Assembly (NCBI RefSeq): GCF_003719335.1
Contig: NZ_RIAS01000006.1
Coordinates: 265,677-329,676 of the forward strand
Direction of reading: 5' to 3'
From: Paenibacillus amylolyticus
Lineage (GTDB): Bacteria > Bacillota > Bacilli > Paenibacillales > Paenibacillaceae
DNA length: 64,000 bases
The translations under genes and the position numbers were made by a program. This document shows, piece after piece, positions 26,160-34,512 of this stretch (position 1 is the stretch's first letter; every line of letters begins with the position of its first letter). The notes under the pieces are model-generated. The model was given only the letters and a program-made list of their open reading frames with translations. It did not search any database and had not been told where the DNA came from.

Positions 26160-26537
26160 CTATGGCGTATTCACAAAATGGTGAGCGGGCCCGGATAAAC
26201 GCTGCAAAATAAACGAATGCAACGGTTCTTCCACGCCAATTTGTGTCAACGCTTGATTCATACATGCAAGCCATGCCTCTGCTCGCTCGACCGTCACCTC
26301 AAAGTGCATATGACGAGCACGCATCATGGGATGTCCGTAAGCCTCAGAGAACAATGCAGGACCACCAAAAAATTGAGATAGGAACATGTATTGTTTGTCC
26401 ATTACCGGCGTAATATCTTCCGGGAAGAGAGGTGCTAGTTGTTCATTTTGCAATACGATTGGATAAAAAGCCTCCACCAGTGCCCGAACACCTTGTTCAC
26501 CACCAAGATTGTCATAAATACTCAAACTGGAATTCAT
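26160..26537 (-). CDS. yjbI: Truncated hemoglobin, group II (YjbI-like)
   Basis: 125 residues from the ATG at 26537, which has AAAGGAGGG before it; the frame extends further upstream but without support. The sequence shows the FYPIVL helix B with Tyr25, the FFGGP motif, GHPMMRARHMHF with the proximal haem His76, and AWLACM in helix G, closely matching B. subtilis YjbI. The family binds oxygen or NO at a haem and may protect against NO. It neighbours pepF as in Bacillus. Confidence 0.93.
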   Translation of the reverse strand: MNSSLSIYDNLGGEQGVRALVEAFYPIVLQNEQLAPLFPEDITPVMDKQYMFLSQFFGGPALFSEAYGHPMMRARHMHFEVTVERAEAWLACMNQALTQIGVEEPLHSFILQRLSGPAHHFVNTP

Positions 26538-26615
26538 ACTTCTTCCCTCCTTTAATATGTCGAATTTTGTAATATAACACATTCTACATGAACATGATGA
26601 ACAACAGATCAACAA

Positions 26616-26634
26616 GCTGGCCCTAAAGGCCAGC
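26616..26634. repeat. Isolated perfect hairpin upstream of the hemoglobin gene
   Basis: GCTGGCC-CTAAA-GGCCAGC is a seven-base perfect stem. It has no U-tract on the minus strand and a weak ATCTTTATTCT tail on the plus strand, where no gene precedes it. It may be a leader structure of the hemoglobin transcript or a relic terminator. Confidence 0.4.
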
Positions 26635-26733
26635 ATCTTTATTCTATCAAAAAAAACCAAAAAGTCCTATATCACATGAAAGATCAGATTTGACTAGAGC
26701 CTTACGTACCAAGGAGTTTCGGAACAAAATGAC

Positions 26734-26763
26734 AAAAAAAGCGCCAACCTTAAAGGCTGGCGC
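26734..26763 (-). terminator. Terminator behind the small membrane peptide gene
   Basis: GCGCCA (26741-26746) pairs with TGGCGC (26758-26763), with CCTT/AAGG inside. The minus strand reads on into TTTTTTT. It lies 13 bases after the stop codon of the small gene at 26777-26872, which supports that gene. Confidence 0.85.
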
Positions 26764-26776
26764 ATCACATATTACG

Positions 26777-26872
26777 TTAATAACTTCGCCAATCTTCCTC
26801 TTCAGTACGCACCAGCGAGGCACGTATCACATACACAAATGCACAGACCAGGACTCCGGCGACAAGACTCAT
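26777..26872 (-). CDS. 31-residue membrane peptide, unannotated-type small gene
   Basis: From the ATG at 26872 the peptide has 31 residues; a second in-frame ATG at 26878 would make 33. One hydrophobic helix (SLVAGVLVCAFVYVI) is followed by an Arg and an acidic tail (RTEEEDWRSY). GGAG lies eight bases before the inner ATG. A terminator follows 13 bases after the stop. Size, single helix and acidic tail fit a small regulatory membrane peptide, but the family is not recognised. It is divergent from ylbJ. Confidence 0.55.
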   Translation of the reverse strand: MSLVAGVLVCAFVYVIRASLVRTEEEDWRSY

Positions 26873-27093
26873 GATCATCACTCCATCCTTATTGATTCCA
26901 CCTTTATGGCAATTAGGTGACGTTCAGGCGTTTTTACCATTTTAGCATACATCATTCAAAAACACAGCCATTTTTGCAAGCGCTTTCCCAAGATTATTTT
27001 GTACTGTTTGTCCGATCTTTTTCATATATTTATGGCAAAAGCTCCATCATGGACTGCGATTCCTGCATCTTAACCCTTAAAGGAGAGAAATTC

Positions 27094-28335
27094 ATGAATG
27101 TTCCAAAGCGCATCATGCAACTCCTGGTTATCCTTGCTCTCCTTTTCTTTTGTGTTCTGATGGCTTTGTATCCATCCGAAACCTGGCATGCCAGTGTGAG
27201 GGGACTATCGATCTGGTGGGATGTGCTATTCCCTTCCCTGTTTCCATTTCTGGTATTATCCGAGTTGCTTCTCGGTTTTGGTATTGTGCATTTTCTAGGT
27301 ACATTGCTTAATCCACTTATGCGCCCAATATTCCGCGTTCCTGGAAGCGGTGGGTTTGTTTTTGCCGTAAGCTGTGCTTCAGGTTACCCTACAGGGGCTA
27401 AACTGACAGCACAATTATGGGAACAGAAATTGGTCACACGAGAGGAAGGCGAGCGCCTGGTTGCTTTCACTACCTCATCTGACCCGATCTTTATGATCGG
27501 AGCAGTATCTGTAGGATTTTTCCATAATACCTCTATCGCGCCAATTCTCGTGGCATCCCATTACTTGGCAGCTATTCTTGTAGGGGTGCTCATGCGTTTT
27601 CACGGTCGTCCCACTGCAGCTCTACCGTCCGAGTCCCCTCCCGCTCACGGATTGCATCGCAACCGTTTCTTGAATGCCATCTATGCGATGCACGAAGCGA
27701 GACAAGCCGATGGACGGACCTTAGGGGAATTGCTTCGGCACGCCATCTCCTCTTCCCTCCGGCTTATTATTATCGTAGGCGGGCTCGTTGTATTCTTCTC
27801 CGTCATTATGGAATTATTGGTACAGACCGGCTGGCTAGGCATACTATACACCCTAACGGAGCAAGGACTTCAACTTGCCGGTTTACTCCCATCCCTGTCC
27901 CACAGTCTCGTCGGCGGATTATTTGAGGTGACGCTTGGAGCCAAAGAAGCCGGAACGGCATCCACTTCCATTCCTCTCGTTTTCAAAGTTGCTACGGCTG
28001 CGTTTGTACTTTCCTGGGGCGGATTATCTGTGCATGCGCAAATTATGAGCGTGTTAAGCAATACACCAATGCGATACGGGCCTTTTCTACTGGCTCGAAC
28101 AATTCATGCGGCAGTGGCACCGCTCCTTGTCATTTTGTTATGGCCGCTGATCATGAGCAAATCAGCCTCGCCTGCATTTTCGGAAAATACGTTGGTCCCT
28201 TCGATCTCTACACACACACCCGGATGGAATGTCATTGGAATAACCGGAATTAAGGTGTTCGTTGGTATGCTCGCTATCCTCTTATGTCTTGCCTGGATTC
28301 GTTCTTACCTGATGCCCAAACGGAGCGAAAAATAG
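27094..28335 (+). CDS. ylbJ: Sporulation integral membrane protein YlbJ
   Basis: 413 residues from the ATG at 27094, which has AAAGGAGAG six bases upstream; the frame is open further left to 26917 but lacks a ribosome site. Eight or more membrane segments and two nucleoside-recognition (Gate) type regions, with FPFLVLSELL near 50 and the SCASGYPTGAKL motif near 93, match YlbJ. In B. subtilis YlbJ is made in the mother cell and is needed for spore cortex formation. The C-terminal 60 residues are variable. Confidence 0.9.
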   Translation: MNVPKRIMQLLVILALLFFCVLMALYPSETWHASVRGLSIWWDVLFPSLFPFLVLSELLLGFGIVHFLGTLLNPLMRPIFRVPGSGGFVFAVSCASGYPTGAKLTAQLWEQKLVTREEGERLVAFTTSSDPIFMIGAVSVGFFHNTSIAPILVASHYLAAILVGVLMRFHGRPTAALPSESPPAHGLHRNRFLNAIYAMHEARQADGRTLGELLRHAISSSLRLIIIVGGLVVFFSVIMELLVQTGWLGILYTLTEQGLQLAGLLPSLSHSLVGGLFEVTLGAKEAGTASTSIPLVFKVATAAFVLSWGGLSVHAQIMSVLSNTPMRYGPFLLARTIHAAVAPLLVILLWPLIMSKSASPAFSENTLVPSISTHTPGWNVIGITGIKVFVGMLAILLCLAWIRSYLMPKRSEK

Positions 28336-28438
28336 GGCTTTGTCCAGATCGTATACCCAGAAGTTTGAATCGGACGTTGTGTTCTGGCGCGGAATTGATT
28401 ATCATCGGTAGTATAATGACCACAAAGGAGCTTTCATC

Positions 28439-29242
28439 TTGAGATACTATGTTCAAGACCGCGGAGACCAGTTATCGATTGATCTCAGTCAGCAGTTTCA
28501 TGCGCTGGCGAAGGAAGAAGGATTCAAGCTGGATGCAGAATCGCCGGAGATTGTCATCTCCATCGGAGGCGATGGAACGATGCTTCAAGCTTTTCACAAT
28601 TTCATCGACCGCATTCCGGATATTGCTTTTGTTGGGGTTCATACGGGCCATCTCGGTTTCTATGCCGATTGGAAGAAGGAAGAATTAAGGGAATTGATTC
28701 GACTTATGAGTGGTAAAGGTGATCCTGATCTCCTTAAACCGCGTATTGTGAAGTATCCATTGCTCGAACTGGAGATTCGTAAAAAGTCAGGCAATGCCTC
28801 GTACATCGCTCTGAATGAATTTACGTTAAAAGGGGTAGACGGTACCGTTGTGGCACAAGTGGACATCAATGACGTTACATTTGAGATGTTCCGGGGGGAT
28901 GGGATCTGTGTTTCCACTCCTTCAGGTAGTACGGCGTACAACAAAGCACTCGGCGGAGCCATGGTGCATCCAACGATCGAAGCCATTCAGATTGCTGAGA
29001 TTGCTTCCATTAATAACCGTGTCTACCGGACGCTCGGTTCACCTGTCATTTTGCCCAAGCATCACCATTGTGACATTTTCTCACGCAAAGATCAGCGTCT
29101 GTTGCTAACCATTGATCACGTCAATGTCATGGTTGAGGATCTGATCTCCGTTCGCTGCCAGGTCTCTGAGCAGAAGGTCAGCTTTGCGCGTTTTCGCCCA
29201 TATCCGTTCTGGAACCGGGTTCGCACTGCCTTTCTTGATTAG
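28439..29242 (+). CDS. nadK: NAD kinase
   Basis: 267 residues from a TTG with AAAGGAG eight bases upstream. The NAD kinase motif GGDGT is at 43-47, and the substrate-binding STPSGSTAYN motif is near 158-167. It phosphorylates NAD to NADP in the cytoplasm. NADP supply is relevant to the two glucose-6-phosphate dehydrogenases farther along the window, though no common regulation is visible. The gene is preceded by 100 bases after ylbJ. Confidence 0.95.
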   Translation: MRYYVQDRGDQLSIDLSQQFHALAKEEGFKLDAESPEIVISIGGDGTMLQAFHNFIDRIPDIAFVGVHTGHLGFYADWKKEELRELIRLMSGKGDPDLLKPRIVKYPLLELEIRKKSGNASYIALNEFTLKGVDGTVVAQVDINDVTFEMFRGDGICVSTPSGSTAYNKALGGAMVHPTIEAIQIAEIASINNRVYRTLGSPVILPKHHHCDIFSRKDQRLLLTIDHVNVMVEDLISVRCQVSEQKVSFARFRPYPFWNRVRTAFLD

Positions 29243-29283
29243 GCCAACATGTCGGCTGACTAACAAAAATGATGTATGCGCAC

Positions 29284-29316
29284 CAAAAAAGCGGTCCTTC
29301 TCAGGAACCGCTTTTT
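29284..29316. terminator. Bidirectional terminator between nadK and yutD
   Basis: AGCGGTCC (29290-29297) pairs with GGAACCGCT (29304-29312) with flanking A and T runs. On the minus strand it overlaps the last codons of yutD; on the plus strand it ends nadK. Confidence 0.85.
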
Positions 29317-29741
29317 GCTTTGGCTTGTGGCTGCTCTTTGCACTTCTGAAGTACGAAGTAGGCACAGCCAAAATTACAATACTCGTTGATGTAATCCACA
29401 AGATAAGAGATGGTTGAATCCTTCGTTGCTTTGGGATGATTGTCTCGATAAAAGCCTTTAAGTCTAAGCTGGCTATATCCCCAGTCACCAATAATATAGT
29501 CGTAACGCTCCAGCACTTCGCTGTACCGGTCACGGAACACTTCGGGGTTCCAACCCTGTTTGTGGTTCTGTACAATTTCATAATTTTTGCCGCCGACTTG
29601 AACAATGACTGGTGCCTTAGGCTTTTCCTGCTCCTGTACAGACTGCTGTTCCGTTTCCGGCAGCTGTTGCTCGGTCTGTTGCTCGTTCTCCAGCTGTTCT
29701 TCCGTGTTTTTGTTCTGTTCCAATCCGGATTCCTCCATCAC
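29301..29741 (-). CDS. yutD: YutD family protein (DUF1027)
   Basis: 146 residues. An N-terminal Gln/Glu-rich low-complexity region (about 1-42) precedes the conserved domain with [28 protein letters not shown] and a Cys in YCNFGCAYF. Function is unknown. The frame opens with GTG at 29741, overlapping the TGA of lipA, or ATG at 29738; no separate ribosome site is visible, so translation probably depends on lipA. In B. subtilis yutD also lies near lipA (yutB). The Q-rich tail is unusual and may be disordered. Confidence 0.82.
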   Translation of the reverse strand: MMEESGLEQNKNTEEQLENEQQTEQQLPETEQQSVQEQEKPKAPVIVQVGGKNYEIVQNHKQGWNPEVFRDRYSEVLERYDYIIGDWGYSQLRLKGFYRDNHPKATKDSTISYLVDYINEYCNFGCAYFVLQKCKEQPQAKAKSGS

Positions 29742-30637
29742 GCGTGTGTTGCCGCCTGTTCCGTATGCTGATTCGCTGATTTTACCTGTTCATGGGCATG
29801 ATAAGAACTGCGTACCATTGGACCGGATTCGACGTGACTGAATCCACGCTTCAATCCTTCTTGTTTCAATGCCGCAAATTCTTCAGGCGGATAATACTTC
29901 TCAACAAACAGATGTTTCTCGGATGGCTGTAAATACTGACCGATCGTCATAATGTCACAGTTCACCGCACGAAGATCATCCATCGTTGCCAAAATTTCGT
30001 TATATTCTTCACCTACACCGAGCATAATACTCGATTTCGTTGGGATGTTAGGTTGCATCTCTTTGGCACGAGCGAGCAATTCCAGTGAACGTTTATACTT
30101 GGCTTTGGCACGCACTTTGTCTGACAACCGTTCAACGGTTTCGATGTTATGGTTCAAAATATCCGGCTTAGCATCCATAACGATCTGCAGTGAATCCCGA
30201 TCCCCCATAAAATCCGGAATAAGCACTTCCACACTGCATAGTGGCAGACGCTTGCGTACGGCTTTCACCGTTTCGGCAAAAATGGTCGCTCCTCCGTCCT
30301 TCAAATCATCCCGGGCCACACTTGTAATGACACAATGTTGCAGATTCATTTGCTCAGCTGCTTCAGCCACACGTTCCGGTTCCTGTAAATCGAGTTCGGT
30401 AGGCAAACCGGTATTGACCGCGCAAAATCGGCATGCTCTTGTACAAATATCGCCCAAAATCATAAAAGTCGCTGTTCGATTCGCCCAGCATTCATAAATA
30501 TTCGGACACCGTGCTTCCTCACATACGGTATGCAATGTTTTGGAACGCATCATGTTTTTAATTTCCTGATAGTTATCTCCGGTTGTCAATTTGATCCGAA
30601 TCCAGTCCGGTTTCGGTTCTTTAACACGTTTAGCCAA
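29738..30637 (-). CDS. lipA: Lipoyl synthase
   Basis: 299 residues, a radical SAM enzyme that inserts two sulfur atoms into octanoyl groups on carrier proteins. The auxiliary iron-sulfur cluster ligands are Cys39, Cys44 and Cys50; the radical SAM cluster is C65-TRA-C69-RF-C72. The RSSYHA motif near the C-terminus completes the auxiliary site. The final 20 residues are polar and variable. The gene overlaps yutD by four bases and lies divergent from the lytH-like gene. Confidence 0.95.
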   Translation of the reverse strand: MAKRVKEPKPDWIRIKLTTGDNYQEIKNMMRSKTLHTVCEEARCPNIYECWANRTATFMILGDICTRACRFCAVNTGLPTELDLQEPERVAEAAEQMNLQHCVITSVARDDLKDGGATIFAETVKAVRKRLPLCSVEVLIPDFMGDRDSLQIVMDAKPDILNHNIETVERLSDKVRAKAKYKRSLELLARAKEMQPNIPTKSSIMLGVGEEYNEILATMDDLRAVNCDIMTIGQYLQPSEKHLFVEKYYPPEEFAALKQEGLKRGFSHVESGPMVRSSYHAHEQVKSANQHTEQAATHA

Positions 30638-30837
30638 TGCATAAACCTTCTTTCTACTGAAGTTAGGCTGTTGCTCGGAACATATTATACCATGAAAGGC
30701 TTGGAAAAACCCCCATTTGTCACATCTTGTGCTTACACAACGAAATGGATAAAAACAGAACGTTTGAAGAACGCTAAGATATAGCTTGATTTATCGGGCA
30801 TAAGCGCATCATCTTAACGGAAAGGGGCTGCTTCCCT

Positions 30838-31911
30838 GTGCAACATCAGTGGATACTCCGTAATACGCACAGCTTTTGCATCAAAACGTTACTCGCAGGC
30901 GCGATGCTTCTCCCATTCCTGCCTGCTGATGTTTACGGAGAGTCTGTCCAGAAAACAACGAACCAAACCCAAGCTTCAGAGCCCAAAGCAGCCGACATTT
31001 TCGCTGCACGTCGGCATCTGTATGAAAGCATTGGTCAGATGACCCAAGTTCCATGGTACAGGCTGGCCGCCATTGATCAGTATGAACGAACGATTACACG
31101 AGCACATCCCAAGGATCGCAAACATCCTGAACGTTTGACTGGTATTTTCTTGACCTCTCCGGCTTGGAGAGGGTGGTTGAATCCGGATGAGACAGACCAG
31201 CATCCCCAATCGATTCTTTTTTTCAACGGAAAAGGCAGAGATGGTTCAGGAGACGGGATTGCGGACCCGAACAATGATTTGGATGTACTCTACAGCATGG
31301 CGTCAATCATCCAGCAATACGGAAACAAATCGGAGGACTTTGGCATTGGACTATGGGAGTACTATCACAATTCGAGAGCCGTGCAACGAATTCAGCAATT
31401 TGCGAAATTATATGAGCATTTTGACAACCTCGATCTATTCGGACATGCCTTTCCTGTTCCTTTGGGTACCAATTATTCCTATCGCAGCACATGGGGAACC
31501 AAACGCAGCTGGGGTGGATATCGCATTCATGAAGGTACCGATATTTTTGCTCCACATGGTCTGCCTGTTCGCAGTACATGTTACGGCATTGTGGAGATTA
31601 AAGGCTGGAATCCATTCGGCGGATGGCGGATTGGTATTCGGGATTTGAACAATCATTATCATTATTACGCTCACTTGTCCGGCTTTGATAAAGGGGTTCG
31701 GATCGGTGATGTGGTTACTCCTGGTCAGGTTGTAGGCTGGGTTGGCAGCTCTGGCTACGGCAAGCCGGGAACTCAAGGTAAATTCCCTCCGCATCTTCAT
31801 TACGGCATTTACCGGGACAGTGGTCTGCATGAATGGTCTTTCGATCCCTATCCGTTACTTAGACACTGGGAACAGGAAGAACGAAGCCAGAGAAACAAGA
31901 AGAGTAAATAA
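30838..31911 (+). CDS. lytH: M23 peptidase, LytH-like (spore cortex peptidoglycan endopeptidase)
   Basis: 357 residues from a GTG; AAAGGGG lies about 10 bases upstream. A signal peptide (about 1-34) precedes a long N-terminal part and a C-terminal M23 domain with the zinc ligands His231 and Asp235 in HEGTD, His279 in YAHLSG, and HLH (319-321). The neighbourhood yutD-lipA-lytH-yunB matches B. subtilis, where LytH (YunA) cleaves the L-Ala-D-Glu bond during cortex synthesis. It is the only rightward gene between lipA and yunB. Confidence 0.85.
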   Translation: MQHQWILRNTHSFCIKTLLAGAMLLPFLPADVYGESVQKTTNQTQASEPKAADIFAARRHLYESIGQMTQVPWYRLAAIDQYERTITRAHPKDRKHPERLTGIFLTSPAWRGWLNPDETDQHPQSILFFNGKGRDGSGDGIADPNNDLDVLYSMASIIQQYGNKSEDFGIGLWEYYHNSRAVQRIQQFAKLYEHFDNLDLFGHAFPVPLGTNYSYRSTWGTKRSWGGYRIHEGTDIFAPHGLPVRSTCYGIVEIKGWNPFGGWRIGIRDLNNHYHYYAHLSGFDKGVRIGDVVTPGQVVGWVGSSGYGKPGTQGKFPPHLHYGIYRDSGLHEWSFDPYPLLRHWEQEERSQRNKKSK

Positions 31912-31947
31912 AAGGCGGGCAGCATACATCTTGTTGAATATGTGCTC

Positions 31948-31989
31948 AGAAAGGGGAACCTCTGCGATTCACGCGAGGTTCCCCTTTCT
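31948..31989. terminator. Bidirectional terminator between lytH and yunB
   Basis: A 15-base perfect stem, 31948-31962 with 31975-31989, closes a 12-base loop. A-rich and T-rich flanks make it usable in both directions by the converging genes. Confidence 0.88.
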
Positions 31990-32039
31990 CTGTCTATGGT
32001 TGAGCTTGAGGAGATATTGCAAGCAAGAAATTCAGCGGC

Positions 32040-32996
32040 TCAATGCCCATTTTGTCCGGACTGGAAACTCCCGTTCAGATCAGGCGGGTCCAGTTCAAGT
32101 TCAAGCCCGTTTGACTGTGTATTGCTTCCCGGCGCTTGCTGCGGACTTGGAATCTGTGGCTGATTACCTGGTGTCTCACCACTATTGCGCGCGCCATTTC
32201 CATTCCCATTATCATTACCATTGTTTGTACCACTCCCACTCCCCGTGTGACCATTACCGCCGCTAGATACACCTGTCTGCCCAGAAGGCAACGCGATTGC
32301 GGGAGCATTACTGCCATTGCTTCCGACAGGCCTACCCTGATTATCGTAATAATACATCGGTACATCACCAACAACGAGTAAATATGAGATAGGGATTTCG
32401 GTATCTACGGTCTCAGGTTCCATGTCAAAAGGCACTACAACGGCAACCTCAGCAATGATGTGGATATATACCTCGACCAGAATCATGTTAATACCTGCAT
32501 TCTGCTGACGGGTGTTCAGGTCAACCTTTACAGCCCCCTGAGGTTCAATACGAACGGGGATGCTTGGGCCAAATGAAGCCATAACCGGGCTGCCCAGCAC
32601 CTGCCCCAGGGGAATTTTTTCTTTTAACATATGCACGTTCTGAAGGGTAGACTGCACGACATTCATCGTACTTGCCGTGATGCGCATATGCTCGTTATAG
32701 TTCAGCATGAAACCTGAAACTTTGCCCGCCGTGTCAGTTTTCCAATCAATCAAACCTTCCGTTGTCTTGCCTTCAGCAACCTGAGCCGTAATTGCTTTAT
32801 TAATCGCTTCAGTTGCAATCTGCTTCACCCTGATCTTGGCCAAGTGCATAATAGGCGGCTTCATCTTTTTGTCCACGTATGCAAAGCCTTGCATCAAACA
32901 AAATATAGCTACGAGCAAAGCAATTAACCATACTTTCCGCTTGCCGCTTGGCGGCTTAGACCGCCGTCTACGGCTTCGCCATCTCTTTCGCATCAT
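32040..32996 (-). CDS. yunB: Sporulation protein YunB
   Basis: 318 residues. A very basic start (KRWRSRRRRSKPP) is followed by a membrane anchor (about 22-42) and the YunB domain, recognised by IATEAINKAI and the SFGPSIPVRIEPQG segment. The C-terminal part beyond about residue 225 is an extended low-complexity tail rich in Ser, Gly, Asn, Gln and Pro that typical YunB proteins lack. In B. subtilis yunB is a sporulation gene of the mother cell. GGGAGGG precedes the ATG by eight bases. Confidence 0.85.
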   Translation of the reverse strand: MMRKRWRSRRRRSKPPSGKRKVWLIALLVAIFCLMQGFAYVDKKMKPPIMHLAKIRVKQIATEAINKAITAQVAEGKTTEGLIDWKTDTAGKVSGFMLNYNEHMRITASTMNVVQSTLQNVHMLKEKIPLGQVLGSPVMASFGPSIPVRIEPQGAVKVDLNTRQQNAGINMILVEVYIHIIAEVAVVVPFDMEPETVDTEIPISYLLVVGDVPMYYYDNQGRPVGSNGSNAPAIALPSGQTGVSSGGNGHTGSGSGTNNGNDNGNGNGARNSGETPGNQPQIPSPQQAPGSNTQSNGLELELDPPDLNGSFQSGQNGH

Positions 32997-33150
32997 CGGA
33001 GCGTCCCTCCCCTGCGGGATGAGCCATAGGCTTATATGTTATCCATATGCAATGTTGTCCTGAAAAAGAAGGACAGCACTCTGTAATGCACGACGGAGTA
33101 GTCTGATCGGTACATCCGCAGGTTGTACAAATCAGGCTGCTCCGGGCACA

Positions 33151-33205
33151 AAAAAACCTTCCGCCCGTGGCAGATATGCCATCTGCACAGGCGAAAGGTT
33201 TTACT
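33151..33205 (-). terminator. Terminator of the 6-phosphogluconate dehydrogenase gene
   Basis: AAAACCTT (33153-33160) pairs with AAGGTTTT (33195-33202), with CGCC/GGCG and a GCAGAT/ATCTGC inner hairpin. The minus strand reads on into TTTTTTT. Confidence 0.82.
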
Positions 33206-33247
33206 TTTCACAAATGAGGAATCTTTAGGTTTGGTCTAATGAACAGA

Positions 33248-34141
33248 TTAATTTTTTTCAACCGCATGTCCGCCGAATTCGTTACGCAGGGCTGCAACGA
33301 CTTTACCAGTGAACGTATCGGTTTCCAGGGAACGATAACGCATCAGCAAGGACAGGGCGATAACCGGTGTAGCCGTTTGAAGGTCAAATGCTGTTTCAAC
33401 AGTCCAGCGGCCTTCGCCGGAGGAGTGCATAACCCCTTTGATTTCATCCAGGTTAGCATCCTTGGAGAACGCACGCTCTGTCAACTCCATCAGCCAAGAA
33501 CGGATTACGGAACCGTTGTTCCATACACGCGCAACTTGTTCAAAGTCGAAGTCAAATCCGCTTTTCTCCAATACGTCGAAGCCTTCACCAATGGAAGCCA
33601 TCATGCCGTACTCGATTCCGTTATGCACCATTTTGAGGAAGTGACCGCTGCCTGCTTTACCCGCGTACAGATAACCGTTTTCTACGGAAGTGTCTTTGAA
33701 AGCCGGCTCAACGATCGCCCAAGCTTCCGGATCTCCACCGATCATGTAACATGCACCGTTACGCGCACCTTCCATACCGCCTGAAGTTCCTGCATCCATG
33801 TAGTGAATGCCTTGTGGTTTCAGCTGTTCGTAACGACGAATGGACTCTTTGTAGTGAGAGTTCCCTGCTTCGATGATAATGTCACCTTTGGACAGCAACG
33901 GGCTTACTTCAGCCAGTACAGCATCCACTACATTGTGAGGAACCATGATCCACAGCACGCGTGGAGATTCCAAGGATTCAACCATTTCTTTGTATGAGGA
34001 AACGCCTTGAGCGCCGTATTCTTTCATTTCTTTAACCGCTTCTGCATTCAGGTCAAAGGCAACCACTTCGTGTTTGTGATCAATCAGGTTTCTACCCAGG
34101 TTCAAGCCCATTTTTCCGAGTCCGATAAGTCCAAGTTTCAT
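33248..34141 (-). CDS. gnd: 6-phosphogluconate dehydrogenase, decarboxylating, short form
   Basis: 297 residues, so the short (about 300-residue) type rather than the 470-residue classic form. GLIGLGKMG (4-12) begins the Rossmann fold; EAGNSHYKES and AGTSGGMEGARNG are substrate-binding segments; KMVHNGIEYG carries the catalytic Lys. It oxidises 6-phosphogluconate to ribulose 5-phosphate and CO2, and short forms often prefer NAD. With the zwf gene 370 bases upstream it covers the oxidative pentose phosphate pathway. AGGAGG lies 8 bases before the ATG. Confidence 0.9.
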   Translation of the reverse strand: MKLGLIGLGKMGLNLGRNLIDHKHEVVAFDLNAEAVKEMKEYGAQGVSSYKEMVESLESPRVLWIMVPHNVVDAVLAEVSPLLSKGDIIIEAGNSHYKESIRRYEQLKPQGIHYMDAGTSGGMEGARNGACYMIGGDPEAWAIVEPAFKDTSVENGYLYAGKAGSGHFLKMVHNGIEYGMMASIGEGFDVLEKSGFDFDFEQVARVWNNGSVIRSWLMELTERAFSKDANLDEIKGVMHSSGEGRWTVETAFDLQTATPVIALSLLMRYRSLETDTFTGKVVAALRNEFGGHAVEKN

Positions 34142-34512
34142 GATAAAATCCTCCTATTTATGCAAATGTTTAGTATTCAAATTGTTCAATGAAAGTAGTT
34201 CCTGGCCATGCAGCAAATTCCCGTTACGGTTACGAATCGTTCCTTCGAGCGCTGTTATCCCCAGATTTTTTTGATCTCCTTTGATAAGGAGAAAATCCGG
34301 TGATAAAGGCGCACGCTTCGCTTCTTCGGAATCGATTTCGTCCCCTCCACTCTCTTTGCTGTCAAACGAAACACTTTAAAAGGAACAATCATCTATATAT
34401 AAAATGTTTGCGGCCTTCTGGCTGGATAAGCTAGAAGGGCTTATGCAAAATTGGAACGGTATAATTTAAAGCAATGAAATATTTTGAAAATAGTTGAGGA
34501 ATGTTTCCTCTC
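34142..34512. other. Region between gnd and zwf
   Basis: No supported gene is present. The minus strand has a hairpin at about 34411-34438 (GCCCTTCTAGCT with AGCCAGAAGGC) followed by AAACATTTTA, which may weakly end the zwf transcript, and a second CTCCTT/AAGGAG hairpin near 34275-34293 without a U-tract. Confidence 0.4.

Noticed and set aside
26690..26920. 76-codon plus-strand frame near ylbJ
   Set aside because: It crosses a terminator and lies opposite the better supported small membrane peptide gene.
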